Source: Kitasatospora phosalacinea (GTDB lineage Bacteria; Actinomycetota; Actinomycetes; Streptomycetales; Streptomycetaceae). Taken from it: a DNA stretch of 64,000 nucleotides. Shown here piece after piece: positions 33,224-41,793 of this stretch. The position numbers were made by a program, and so were the translations under genes. The notes below the pieces were generated by a model that saw only the letters and a list, made by a program, of their open reading frames with translations, ran no database searches and had not been told where the DNA came from. Location: NCBI RefSeq assembly GCF_030268885.1, contig NZ_BSSA01000024.1, positions 47,577-111,576 on the forward strand, given 5' to 3'. Within the stretch, counting starts at the first letter, position 1, and each line of letters opens with the position of its first letter.

Positions 33224-33420
33224 CCGGCGGCTCCCCCCGCCCGCCCCGTCCGCCTGTCCGCCGTCCGTCCGCCGTCCGTCGGACGAGATGTGTCCGATGG
33301 GTTGGTTTGGTCGCGACTGTGCGGATTTCGTGTACGCCGGGCACCGGTCCGCCGCTAGAGTCGGCCGCACCGGCCCGGTGGGGGGAGTCCCCGGGCCCGA
33401 GCGAGGGGTGGTGCGCGGCG

Positions 33421-34350
33421 ATGCGCGTGGTGGTCACCGGCGGTTCGGGGTTCATCGGGGCCAATCTGGCCAGGGAGTTGACGTCCCGTCCGGAGGTGTC
33501 GGAGGTCCGGGTGGTGGACGACCTGTCCACCGGCAGCAAGTCCAACCTGGCCGGGCTGGACGTCGCCTTCTTCGAGGGCAGCATCCTCGACCCGGCCCTG
33601 CTGGACGCCGCGTTCGCCGGCGCCGACGCGGTGGTGCACCTGGCGGCGCTGCCGTCCGTGCCGCGCTCGATCGCCGCCCCGCTGGCCAGCCACCGGGTCA
33701 ACGCCACCGGCACCCTGGAGGTCCTGGAGGCGGCCCGCCGCGCGGGCGACCTGTACGTCGCGGCCGCGTCCTCCTCCTCGGTGTACGGCGCCAACCGGGA
33801 GCTGCCCAAGCGCGAGACGATGCGCACGGTGCCGATGAGCCCGTACGCGGTTTCCAAGCTCGCCACCGAGTCCTACCTCGGCGCGTACCACCACTGCTAC
33901 GGCCTGGGCGTGCTGCCGCTGCGCTTCTTCAACGTCTTCGGCCCGCTGCAGACGGCCGGGCACGCGTACGCGGCCGTGGTCCCCGCGTTCCTGGACGCGG
34001 CGCTGGCCGGGCGGCCGGTGACGGTGCACGGGGACGGGCAGCAGAGCCGCGACTTCACCTACGTCGGCACGGTCACCCGGGTGCTCGCCGAGGCGGTGCT
34101 GCGCCGGGTCGTCTCCGCGGACCCGGTCAACCTCGCCTTCGGGACGCGCACCTCGTTGCTGGAGCTGATCGGCCTGCTGGGCGAGGTGCTGGGCGGGCCG
34201 GTCGCCGCCGAGCACGTCGACCCGCGGCCGGGGGACGTGCGGGACTCGCAGGCCGACAACGCGAGGCTGCGCGAGCTGTTCCCGGACATCGTGCCCGTCC
34301 CGCTGGAGCAGGGCCTGCGGCGCACCGCGGACTGGTTCCGGACGCTCTGA
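33421..34350 (+). CDS. NAD-dependent epimerase/dehydratase (UDP-sugar 4-epimerase-like)
   Basis: 309 residues of the extended short-chain dehydrogenase family. Rossmann motif GGSGFIG (7-13), the Asp of VVDDLSTG, catalytic Ser in SSSSVYG, and YAVSK with Tyr142 and Lys146. The C-terminal part GDGQQSRDFTYVGTV is typical of nucleotide-sugar binders. Probably a UDP-sugar 4-epimerase or related enzyme feeding polysaccharide synthesis; the exact sugar is unknown. A TAGAGT hexamer at 33356-33361 may be its -10, giving a leader of about 50 bases. Confidence 0.88.
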   Translation: MRVVVTGGSGFIGANLARELTSRPEVSEVRVVDDLSTGSKSNLAGLDVAFFEGSILDPALLDAAFAGADAVVHLAALPSVPRSIAAPLASHRVNATGTLEVLEAARRAGDLYVAAASSSSVYGANRELPKRETMRTVPMSPYAVSKLATESYLGAYHHCYGLGVLPLRFFNVFGPLQTAGHAYAAVVPAFLDAALAGRPVTVHGDGQQSRDFTYVGTVTRVLAEAVLRRVVSADPVNLAFGTRTSLLELIGLLGEVLGGPVAAEHVDPRPGDVRDSQADNARLRELFPDIVPVPLEQGLRRTADWFRTL

Positions 34351-34359
34351 GCCCCGCGG

Positions 34360-34390
34360 GCGGGGGCGCGCGCCGGGCGCGCACCCCCGC
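34360..34390. terminator. Bidirectional terminator
   Basis: GC-rich inverted repeat (outer arms gcgggggc.. and ..acccccgc, inner cgcgc pairs) in the 44-base gap between the convergent epimerase and NUDIX genes. Confidence 0.7.
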
Positions 34391-34394
34391 CGTG

Positions 34395-34874
34395 CTAACG
34401 CTCCGTCAGCTCGAAGTGCGCCTCGTCCTTGCCGGCCAGCGCGCGGGCGATGTGCTCCCGCGCGCGGTCGCCCAGCTCGGGCAGGGCGTCCGGGTGGAAC
34501 CAGCCGACCTCCAGTGACTCGTCGTCGTTGACCCGGGCCTCGCCGGACAGCGGGCGGCAGCGGAAGACCAGGTCGAGGTACTGGCTGCGGTCCCCGTTCG
34601 GGTACTCGATGACCGGGGTGACGCTCACCGCGACCAGCCGTTCGGGTAGCACCGTCACGCCGGTCTCCTCCCGGCACTCGCGCACCACGGTGTCCGCGGG
34701 CTGCTCACCGGGGTCGATGATCCCGCCGATCAGCGCCCACCGCCCGGTGTCCACCCGCCGCCCGAGCAGCACCCGCCCCTCCTCGTCCACCACCACCGCC
34801 GACACCCCGGACAACCACAGCAGCCGGTGCCCGACCACCTCGCGCAGTTCCGCCAGAAACGCAGGAATTCCCAT
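34395..34874 (-). CDS. NUDIX hydrolase
   Basis: 159 residues. The Nudix box reads GGIIDPGEQPADTVVRECRE followed by ETGV, close to the GX5EX7REUXEEXGU consensus with all catalytic glutamates. It hydrolyses a nucleoside diphosphate linked to another moiety; the substrate is unknown. The segment YLDLVFRCRPLSGEARVNDDESLEVGWF is typical of the MutT-like group. It is the last gene of a minus-strand run that also holds the acetyltransferase and sugar-transferase genes. Confidence 0.9.
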   Translation of the reverse strand: MGIPAFLAELREVVGHRLLWLSGVSAVVVDEEGRVLLGRRVDTGRWALIGGIIDPGEQPADTVVRECREETGVTVLPERLVAVSVTPVIEYPNGDRSQYLDLVFRCRPLSGEARVNDDESLEVGWFHPDALPELGDRAREHIARALAGKDEAHFELTER

Positions 34875-34936
34875 GCCCGGGAGCCTATGCGCTGCACCGG
34901 GCCGGACGGCGGGGGCGGCGGGAGCGGGGGCGGGGG

Positions 34937-35536
34937 TCAGTGGGGCCCGGGGCGGGCGGGGGTGCCGATGACGGTGGTGGCGGGGGGGACGTCGCGGGTG
35001 ACGGTGGCGGCGGCGCCGACGAAGGCGGCGCGGCCGACGGTGCGGCCCTGGAGGACCACGGCGCCGGAGCCGACCGTGCTGTCGTCGTCCAGGTGGACGG
35101 CGCCGGAGACGTTCGCGCCCGGGTAGACGGTGACGCGGGCGCCGAGCCGGGCGTCGTGGCCGACGGTGGCGTTGTAGTGGACCTGGCTGTGCGGGCCGAG
35201 CCGGACGCTGCTGGAGACGTGCGCGCCGCCCATCACCAGGCAGCCGGGGGCGAGTTCGGTCTCGGGGGCGATGATCGCCCGGGGGTGGACCAGGGTGACG
35301 GGGTGTCCGCCCGCCGCGTCCAGCAGTCCGGCCAGCCGGGCCCGTGCCGCCGGGTCCGCGATGCCGATCACGTACGGTGCGCCGGGCGGTAGTTCGGCGG
35401 GCTTGCGGACGGGCAGGCCGCGCACCTCTCCCCCGGCCAGCCGGTCGTCCAGGAAGCCGGACACCGGCACGCCCGCGGCGAGCGCCACGTCCAGCGCCTC
35501 CCGTCCGACCCCGCCCGCGCCCGCGATCCACACCAT
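34937..35536 (-). CDS. NeuD/PglD-like sugar O- or N-acetyltransferase
   Basis: 199 residues. The N-terminal Rossmann-like part (MVWIAGAGGVGREALDVAL, PYVIGIADPAARARL) is followed by left-handed beta-helix hexapeptide repeats (about 85-190: ELAPGCLVMGGAHVSSSVRLG, HYNATVGHDARLG with the catalytic His, GSGAVVLQGRTVG). This is the PglD/NeuD domain order. It would acetylate a nucleotide-activated amino sugar. Neighbouring PglC-like and, farther away, DegT genes support an amino-sugar pathway. Confidence 0.88.
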   Translation of the reverse strand: MVWIAGAGGVGREALDVALAAGVPVSGFLDDRLAGGEVRGLPVRKPAELPPGAPYVIGIADPAARARLAGLLDAAGGHPVTLVHPRAIIAPETELAPGCLVMGGAHVSSSVRLGPHSQVHYNATVGHDARLGARVTVYPGANVSGAVHLDDDSTVGSGAVVLQGRTVGRAAFVGAAATVTRDVPPATTVIGTPARPGPH

Positions 35537-35654
35537 GCGCCGTTCTCCGTCCTTCGTGGGTGTCCTGCCGGTCCGTCACCGGCAAGGTACCGGCCGGGCG
35601 GCTGCGGTCGCCCGCTGCCGCCCGGCCGTGCGGTGAGGAAACGTCACTCCCGGG

Positions 35655-36323
35655 TCAGCCGCGCAGTTCCTCCCGGGCGAGCCGGGGCGCGGTGGCGGTG
35701 GCCTGCCGGGGCAGCACGATCCTGGCGGTCGCCGGGGCGGGCGCCTCGGCCGGGACCGGGAAGCCGGGGTTGACGCCGCCGGCGGCGGTGATGCCGGTGG
35801 GGCGGAGCAGCATCCTCGCGGTGAGGGCGAGGATGCGCAGGTCGAGGGCGAGGCTCCGGTGCTCGATGTACCAGAGGTCGAGTTCGATGCGTTCGGGCCA
35901 GGTGATGGAGTTGCGGCCGCGGACCTGGGCCCAGCCGGTGAGGCCGGGGCGCACGGCGAGGCGGCCGCGCTGGCGGTCGGAGTAGTGGGCGACCTGTTCG
36001 GGCAGGGTGGGGCGCGGGCCGATGACGCCCATGTCGCCGCGGACGACGTTCCACAGCTGCGGGAGCTCGTCCAGGCTGGTCTTGCGCAGCAGCGCGCCGA
36101 GGCGGGTGATGCGCGGGGCGTCGGGCTCGTCCTCGTAGTGCTTGTCGCGCATGGTGCGGAACTTGAGGATGCGGAACTCCTGGCCGTGCCGGCCGGAGCG
36201 GGTCTGTCGGAAGATCACCGGTCCGCCCATGGTGGCGCGGATCAGGAGGGCGATCAGCAGGCCGAGCGGGACGGCGATGATCCCGGCCAGCACGGTGACC
36301 GCGAGGTCCCCCCCTCGCTTCAT
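35655..36323 (-). CDS. Initiating sugar phosphotransferase (PglC/WcaJ-type)
   Basis: 222 residues. One N-terminal membrane helix (about 7-30), then the monotopic phosphoglycosyl transferase core: KFRTM (54-58), the catalytic Asp-Glu pair in SLDELPQLWNV (85-86), GDMGVIGPRPTLP and RPGLTGWAQVRGRN. It attaches the first sugar phosphate to undecaprenyl phosphate. The short form without extra N-terminal helices is like PglC. The C-terminal 55 residues are Pro/Ala-rich and extra to the core. It lies in a run with the acetyltransferase and GT4 genes. Confidence 0.92.
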   Translation of the reverse strand: MKRGGDLAVTVLAGIIAVPLGLLIALLIRATMGGPVIFRQTRSGRHGQEFRILKFRTMRDKHYEDEPDAPRITRLGALLRKTSLDELPQLWNVVRGDMGVIGPRPTLPEQVAHYSDRQRGRLAVRPGLTGWAQVRGRNSITWPERIELDLWYIEHRSLALDLRILALTARMLLRPTGITAAGGVNPGFPVPAEAPAPATARIVLPRQATATAPRLAREELRG

Positions 36324-36405
36324 TTCTCCCCCAACTGGGTTGGTGCGTTGTGGTGTTGTGGGTGCGCCGGGGCTGCCCGGCGCGCGGTGGTGCGGTGCTC
36401 CCGCG

Positions 36406-36464
36406 ATGGCGCGGTGCTCTCGCGGTGGTGCGGTGGTGCGGTGGCGCGGTGCTCTCGCGGTGGT
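36406..36464. repeat. Direct repeats between GT4 and sugar-transferase genes
   Basis: A 24-base sequence (36406-36429) recurs exactly at 36441-36464, with a third imperfect copy upstream near 36390. The 148-base gap is otherwise made of gcggtggtg-type low-complexity sequence and holds no gene. Confidence 0.75.
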
Positions 36465-36471
36465 GGCGGTG

Positions 36472-37665
36472 TCAGTCGGTGGTCCAGCGCAGCCCGCGGC
36501 GGCGGGCGACGGCGGCGTAGGTCTCCAGCGAGACCCGGGCGACCGCGCGCTGGTCGAACCGGTCGAGGGCGCGGCGGCGGGCCGCCGCGCCCAGGCGTAT
36601 CCGCAGCCCGGGGTCGGTGAGGAGCCGGTCGAGCGCGGTGGTCAGGGCGGCGGCGTCGGCCGCCGGGGACAGCAGCAGGTGCCGGTCGTGGGTGCCGATC
36701 TCGCGGCAGCCGCGGATGTCGCTGAGCAGCAGGGGCAGGCCGCTGGCGGCGGCCTCCATGCCGGAGCGGGAGAAGCCCTCCCGGTAGGAGGGGAGGACGA
36801 AGACGTCGAGGGCGGCGTACACGGCGGGCATGTCGTCGCGGGGGCCGAGGAACTCGAGGCCGGCCTCGGCGGCGCGCAGGGCGTCGGGCTTGTCGGGGTC
36901 GTCGGGGCCGATCCACACGAAGCGGGCCTTGCCGGCCAGCGCGCGGGCGGCTTCGGCGTACTCGCGGATGCCCTTCTCGGCGACCCGGCGGCCGACGCCG
37001 CCGACCAGCAACTCGTCCTCGGCGAGGCCGAGTTCGGTGCGCAGTCGGGCGCGCAGGGCGTCCCGGGCCGGGCCGGGGGCGGGGAAGCGGTCGAGGTCGA
37101 CGCCGTTGCCGACCACGCGCGAACGCCCGGCGGGGACGCCCCACTTGGCGAGCGTGGCGTGGTCCTCGGCGTTCTGGTAGAGCTCGGCGTGCGAGAAGCG
37201 GGCGGCGAGCGCCTCGGCGCCGAGCACGGCGAGCCGTTTGGCGAGCGGGTCGTGGGCCTGCGCCCACAGGCCGTGGCAGGTGTTGACGACCACGGGGACG
37301 CGGGCGAGCCGGCCCAGGACCCGTCCCAGGACGCCGGTCTTCGGGTTGTGGGTGTGCAGCACGTCGGGCCGGATCTCGCGCAGTGCGGCGAGCAGTTCGC
37401 GGGCGGCGGCGAGGTCGGCGCGCGGCTGCCAGGCGCGGGTGAGCGAGGGCAGCGGCCGGTGCCGGACGCCGAGCTGCTCGATCCGCTCCCGGTAGGGGCC
37501 GGGGGCGCTGATGCCGTAGGTGCGCAGGCCGTGCTCGACGTCGACGGTCAGTTCGGTGGCGAGCAGCAGGTGCAGCGACATGTCGACGGTGGTGAGGTGG
37601 GCGACCCGCAGCGGGCGGCCGCCCTCGCCGCGCAGGCGCAGGGGCAGGGCGGGCTGTTCAGGCAC
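36472..37665 (-). CDS. Glycosyltransferase, GT4 family
   Basis: 397 residues of GT-B fold. N-terminal VAHLTTVDMSLHLLLATEL, the segment DVLHTHNPKTGVLGRVLGRL, and in the C-terminal domain VGGVGRRVAEKGIREYAEA, FLGPRDDMPAVYAALDVFVLPSYREGFSRSGMEAAASGLPLL with the E-x7-E motif of retaining GT4 enzymes. Resembles WecG/Cap1-like enzymes that act early on lipid-linked sugars. Its start overlaps the end of the deacetylase gene by 8 bases, so the two are coupled. Confidence 0.9.
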   Translation of the reverse strand: MPEQPALPLRLRGEGGRPLRVAHLTTVDMSLHLLLATELTVDVEHGLRTYGISAPGPYRERIEQLGVRHRPLPSLTRAWQPRADLAAARELLAALREIRPDVLHTHNPKTGVLGRVLGRLARVPVVVNTCHGLWAQAHDPLAKRLAVLGAEALAARFSHAELYQNAEDHATLAKWGVPAGRSRVVGNGVDLDRFPAPGPARDALRARLRTELGLAEDELLVGGVGRRVAEKGIREYAEAARALAGKARFVWIGPDDPDKPDALRAAEAGLEFLGPRDDMPAVYAALDVFVLPSYREGFSRSGMEAAASGLPLLLSDIRGCREIGTHDRHLLLSPAADAAALTTALDRLLTDPGLRIRLGAAARRRALDRFDQRAVARVSLETYAAVARRRGLRWTTD

Positions 37666-38485
37666 CGGCGCCCACCGCCTTCGCGGTGGCGACGATCCGG
37701 GCGTAGGCGCGCTCCGGGAGGAGGCGGCCGTACAGCTTGGCCCGGAAGAAGTCGATCGGGTCGGTGCGCCGGACGGGGACGCGGTGGAAGCGGACCGGGT
37801 CGTGGCCGGGCAGGTTCCGGCCGACCCGGCCGGTGGCGGCGGTGCGGAAGCGGGCGCGCAGCGCGGCGTCCATGTGCGGGACGGGGCGGCCCCAGGTGTA
37901 GGCGAAGTGCCGGGGGCGGGTGCCGAGGTGCTCCTCGACGTCGTCGCCGCAGGCGTCGAGCTCGGCGGTGGTGAGCAGTTCGGGGCGGGCGTGGCTGCGG
38001 GTGTGGTTGGCGACGGTGCACAGCCCGGAGGCGGTCATCTCGCGCAGTTGCTCCCAGCTGAGGCCGGTGGCGGGGGCGCCCTTGGCGGTGGAGCCCTCCC
38101 AGCGCATCGGGGCGCCGACCAGGCCGCTGGCCAGGTAGACCGTGAACGGCAGGCCGCGCTCCCTGAGCAGCGGCCAGGCGGTCTCGTAGGTGTCGGCGAA
38201 GCCGTCGTCGAAGGTGAGGACGGTGCTGGGGGTGCGCAGGCCCGCGTCGAGGCGGTCGGCGGCGGTGTCCAGGGAGACCACCCGGCCGGGCGGGAGCTCG
38301 GCGAGCAGGTCGACCTGGGCGGTGAAGTCGGCGGTGGCGAGGTCGAGCTCGTCGACGGTGCCGCCGCCGACCCGGTGGTAGATGAGGACGGTGGCGCCCT
38401 CGCCGGGCACCCGTCCCGCCGCGCGGGCCAGCTGCTGCTTGACCTTCGACCGGATGCCCCCGGCCTGGGCGGCGCTGCTCGCCAT
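37658..38485 (-). CDS. Polysaccharide deacetylase (NodB-type)
   Basis: 275 residues. NodB homology motifs: VLIYHRVGGG, VLTFDDGFADTY (metal-binding Asp pair) and VANHTRSHARPEL (the His pair). It likely removes N-acetyl groups from a surface polysaccharide or its lipid-linked precursor. It lacks a clear signal peptide, so action may be cytoplasmic. It heads the minus-strand unit with the GT4 gene, which it overlaps. A TACTGT hexamer at 38560-38565 may be the -10. Confidence 0.9.
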   Translation of the reverse strand: MASSAAQAGGIRSKVKQQLARAAGRVPGEGATVLIYHRVGGGTVDELDLATADFTAQVDLLAELPPGRVVSLDTAADRLDAGLRTPSTVLTFDDGFADTYETAWPLLRERGLPFTVYLASGLVGAPMRWEGSTAKGAPATGLSWEQLREMTASGLCTVANHTRSHARPELLTTAELDACGDDVEEHLGTRPRHFAYTWGRPVPHMDAALRARFRTAATGRVGRNLPGHDPVRFHRVPVRRTDPIDFFRAKLYGRLLPERAYARIVATAKAVGAGA

Positions 38486-38746
38486 GGATCCCCCTCGCGG
38501 TGCCCCCGCACCGGACCTGTGACTCCCCCGGCCCGCGGCTGCCGCGGGCGATGCGCATCACAGTAGGGGGAAGTGTGGGGTTGCTGCCCCCGAAACGTGA
38601 AAGAAGTGCGTAGGTAGGCCGAAAATCAGCCGGTCCGACCGGTCCTGTCCCATTGGTGGACGTTTTCCGGTCAGCGGGGGGTCAGAGGGGTCAGCGGGGT
38701 GTCGTCCGGACGGCGGCCGGGTCGGGGGCCGGGGCCGCCCGCTGCT
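38486..38746. other. Intergenic region with probable deacetylase promoter
   Basis: 261 bases. On the minus strand TACTGT (38560-38565) is a candidate -10 about 70 bases before the deacetylase start; the -35 is unclear. An AT-richer patch (38595-38640, with aagaagtgcgtaggtaggcc) lies upstream. No gene is supported. Confidence 0.35.
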
Positions 38747-39007
38747 TCAGGAGGTGGCGCCGCCGCGCGGGCGGAGCAGGCCGAGGCCGATCCGGACCAG
38801 CAGCAGCACCCCGGCGGCCAGGCAGCCCGCCACCGCCATCACCCAGGCCGGGCCGTCGGTCTCCGGGACCAGCACCGCCACCGCGATGCCCGTCCCGACG
38901 CAGACCAGGCCGACCAGGGCCAGCAGCAGCTGGTGGCGGCGCAGCGCGCAGCCGCCGAACAGGGCGGACCAGCGGGTAGCGGCGCGGTCACTTCGGGTGT
39001 CTGCCAT
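38747..39007 (-). CDS. Small membrane protein
   Basis: 86 residues with two hydrophobic helices (HQLLLALVGLVCVGTGIAVAVL and WVMAVAGCLAAGVLLLVRIGL) joined by a short PETDGPA turn, and a basic C-terminus. The start is taken at the ATG at 39007; a GTG at 39016 adds three residues and could be leaderless. No known family is recognised. It lies between the two polysaccharide deacetylase genes, divergent from the second. Confidence 0.65.
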   Translation of the reverse strand: MADTRSDRAATRWSALFGGCALRRHQLLLALVGLVCVGTGIAVAVLVPETDGPAWVMAVAGCLAAGVLLLVRIGLGLLRPRGGATS

Positions 39008-39351
39008 GCCTTCCACGGTAACCCGGCGCCGGGGAGCGGGCCACAGTCCTCCGGCCCTTGCGCGACCCCGCCCGACCGCCCCGCGGCCCCCGCCCGCAAG
39101 GGCGTCCGGGCTCCTTCCGGGCCCCTCCCGGACCGCCCGCGAAATCTCGCCGTCCGGCGTACAACCATCCCGGGACGTCGTGGGTCTCCACTACATTGAG
39201 CGATCCAGGAGCCGTCCGACGAGCGGAATCGGGAGTGTCCGCCGCGGGCTAGATCACTCGGGTGCGGAGCCGCCGCGCCCGGGGTCGGAGGCCGGGCTCC
39301 GCCTGCCGACGGTACCGCCACGCCGCTTGTCGGCGACCGAGGGGGGAACCG
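39008..39351. other. Divergent intergenic region
   Basis: 344 bases between the small membrane protein and the second deacetylase. GC-rich with several short inverted repeats. No confident promoter, operator or gene is seen. Confidence 0.35.
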
Positions 39352-40352
39352 TGTCGTACGCCACCACTGCCGCTGCCGTCTGCGCCCCGCCCCAGCCCGT
39401 CGTCCCGTCGTCCAGCGCGGCCGCCCCGCACCGCTCCCGGGAGCGGGACCGGGGCAGTTGGCTGCGCTTCAGCCCGGCCCAGCCGCTGTTCCGGGCCCGC
39501 GCCGCGCAGCGCCTGGCCGTGCTGGCGTACCACGGGATCACCGACCCGGCCTCGTTCGGCGCCCAGCTGGACCGGCTGCGGCGGCTGGCCACCCCGGTGT
39601 CGGTGCAGGACGTGGAGCGGGCGCTGGCCGAGGGGCGGCCGCTGCCGCCGCGCTCGGTGCTGGTGACCTTCGACGACCCGGACCGCACCGTGCTGCGGCA
39701 CGCCCTGCCGGAGCTGGTGGCCCGGCGGGTCCCGGCGGCCGCGTTCGTGATCGCCGAGCTGGTCGGCACCGAGAAGCCGTTCTGGTGGCACGAGGCCGCG
39801 TTCCTGGCCCGGCACGGCGGCCGGGCCAGGATGCTGCCCGGCGGCGCCGACCCCGGCCGGGTGCTGGCCCTGCTCAAGGCCATGCCCGACCCGGACCGCC
39901 GCCGCAGCCTGGCCGAGCTGCGGGTCTCCGCGCACCGCCGCCCCCCGGTGCAGGAGCAGCTGCGCCCCGAGGACCTGTGCACCCTGCGGGACGCGGACGT
40001 CGCGGTCGGCAACCACACCCTGGGGCACCCCTCGCTGCGGCGCTGCGACGAGGCGACCGTGCACGCGGAGATCACCGGCGCGCACCGGGCGCTGACCCGC
40101 TGGCTGGGCGAGGCCCCGTCCGCGTTCGCCTACCCGGACGGCGGCTTCGACGAGCGGGCGGACGCGGTGCTGCGCCGCCTCGGCTACCGGCTCGGCTTCC
40201 TCTCCGACCACCGGCTGGGCCCGCGGCTGCCCGCCCACCCGCTGCGGATCAGCCGGCTGCAGGTCGACTCGACCACCTCGACGCGGCGCTTCGACACCAT
40301 CCTGTCCGGCCTGGAGCCGGCGGTGCAGCGCCTGCTGGGGGCGCAGGCGTAG
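39352..40352 (+). CDS. Polysaccharide deacetylase family protein
   Basis: 333 residues from the GTG at 39352 (AGGGGGGAACC upstream). NodB-like motifs are LAVLAYHGI, VLVTFDDPDRTVL (Asp pair, with PD in place of the usual GY) and VAVGNHTLGHPSL (His pair). FAYPDGGFDERA follows, as in the family. An internal segment (EKPFWWHEAAFLARHGG) resembles deacetylases acting on lipid-linked or peptidoglycan sugars. The first 50 residues are Ala/Pro/Ser-rich with no clear signal peptide. A strong terminator follows. Confidence 0.88.
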
Positions 40353-40360
40353 CGCTGCCG

Positions 40361-40419
40361 CGGACGGCACCGAGGCCCGCGCCCCCTGGTGCCCGGGGGT
40401 GCGGGCCTCGTGCCGTCCG
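40361..40419. terminator. Strong bidirectional terminator
   Basis: About 19-bp stem (40361-40380 with 40401-40419, one bulged base) with a GC-rich 20-base loop, in the gap between the convergent deacetylase and narK genes. Confidence 0.85.
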
Positions 40420-40432
40420 GGGCGGCGGACGG

Positions 40433-41656
40433 TCAGTCGGCGGCGGTGGGGCGGATGCCGCGCATCCGGCCGATCGCGTAGACGGAGCCGGCCAGGGCCA
40501 GGTCGGAGAGCAACATGAACCCGATCGAGTAGCTGCCCTTGGCGCTGTAGATCGCGCCCATCACCAGCGGCGGGACGAAGCCGCCCAGGCCGCCGATCGC
40601 GCCGACGATGCCGGTCACCGAGCCGACCTGGGCGACCGGCGTGACCTGGGCGACCAGCGCGAACACCGAACCGCTGGTGGTGCCGAGGCCGGCCGCCATC
40701 ACCAGGAAGGCGATGGTGCCGATCGGGCTGAGGTCCGGGTCGAAGGCCTGGACGATCGCGAACAGCGCGGTGACCGCCAGCGCCCAGCAGGTCACCACGG
40801 CCGGGTGGACCCGGTCCGACAGCCAGCCGCCGAACGGCCGGAAGACGACCGTGACCAGCGCGAACCCGGCGGCCTTGGTGCCCGCGTCGGTCGCCGACAG
40901 CTCGTACCAGGTCTTCAGGTACGTCGGCAGGTAGACGCCGAACGCGACGATGCCGCCGAACCCGATCGCGTACAGCGCCGACAGCTCCCACGTCACCCGC
41001 AGCCTCCCGGCCCGGCCGAGCCGGGAGGCCAGCGAGGCGGTCGGCACCACCCGGTCGGGGCGGTCGCGCAGCAGGAAGAAGGAGACCACGGTGTACGCGG
41101 CCAGGGCGATCGCCATCACCCAGAACGGCAGGTCGTGGCCGTGCTTCCACAGCCGCGGCGTGAAGTACCCGGAGAGCGCGACGCCGCCCATGCCCATGCC
41201 GAACACGCCGACGCCCAGGCCGCGCTTGTGCGGCGGGAACCAGGAGTTCACCAGCGGCACGCCGATCGCGAAGGTGGTGCCGCCGAGCCCGAGGAGGAAC
41301 CCGACCACCAGCAGCGCCCCGTACGAGCTGCGGGCCGGGATCAGCAGCAGCACCGGGACGATGGTGAGCGCCGACATCAGCGGGAACATCAGCCGCGCCC
41401 CGAAGCGGTCGGTCAGCGCGCCGACCGGGACGCGGCCCAGCGAGCCGACGATCACCGGCACCGCGACCAGGAAGGACTGGGCGAAGGACGACATGTGCAG
41501 CGTCTTGTCGAACTCGCCCGCCAGCGGGGCGATCAGGTTCCACGCCCAGAAGGTCAGCGCGAAGCCGACGGTGGCGACCACCAGGTTGGTGTAGGCCGTT
41601 CCCGACACCTTGTCGTCGGCCGGCACCCGCTCGTTCGATGCTGTCAGCTGTCCCAT
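40433..41656 (-). CDS. narK: Nitrate/nitrite transporter (NarK family MFS)
   Basis: 407 residues, 12 hydrophobic helices. The nitrate signature region in helix 5 (VGFLLGLGGTTFAIGVPLVN, then SWFPPHKRGLGVG) fits the NarK pattern with the conserved Gly and Asn/Phe-Pro residues. N-terminal TNLVVATVGFALTFWAWNLI is also family-like. It exchanges nitrate and nitrite. No nitrate reductase or regulator is adjacent, so it may serve respiratory or assimilatory enzymes encoded elsewhere. It is monocistronic and divergent from the racemase-like gene. Confidence 0.92.
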   Translation of the reverse strand: MGQLTASNERVPADDKVSGTAYTNLVVATVGFALTFWAWNLIAPLAGEFDKTLHMSSFAQSFLVAVPVIVGSLGRVPVGALTDRFGARLMFPLMSALTIVPVLLLIPARSSYGALLVVGFLLGLGGTTFAIGVPLVNSWFPPHKRGLGVGVFGMGMGGVALSGYFTPRLWKHGHDLPFWVMAIALAAYTVVSFFLLRDRPDRVVPTASLASRLGRAGRLRVTWELSALYAIGFGGIVAFGVYLPTYLKTWYELSATDAGTKAAGFALVTVVFRPFGGWLSDRVHPAVVTCWALAVTALFAIVQAFDPDLSPIGTIAFLVMAAGLGTTSGSVFALVAQVTPVAQVGSVTGIVGAIGGLGGFVPPLVMGAIYSAKGSYSIGFMLLSDLALAGSVYAIGRMRGIRPTAAD

Positions 41657-41779
41657 GGGACCAACCCTGGGCGGGCGTGGTGCCGGGGGGCGGGAACGCG
41701 CCCGCGCGCTGGTCGTACCGTCAGTCGGACGGAGCAGGCCGGAGGCCCCTGCCGCACGTCCCGCCCGGAGGGCACGGGG

Positions 41780-41785
41780 TAGAGT
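41780..41785 (+). promoter_or_regulatory. -10 of the racemase-like gene
   Basis: TAGAGT ends eight bases before the GTG at 41794, so transcription would begin at or next to the start codon. There is no ribosome binding site, which agrees with a leaderless mRNA. Confidence 0.5.
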
Positions 41786-41793
41786 CGGTGCTC

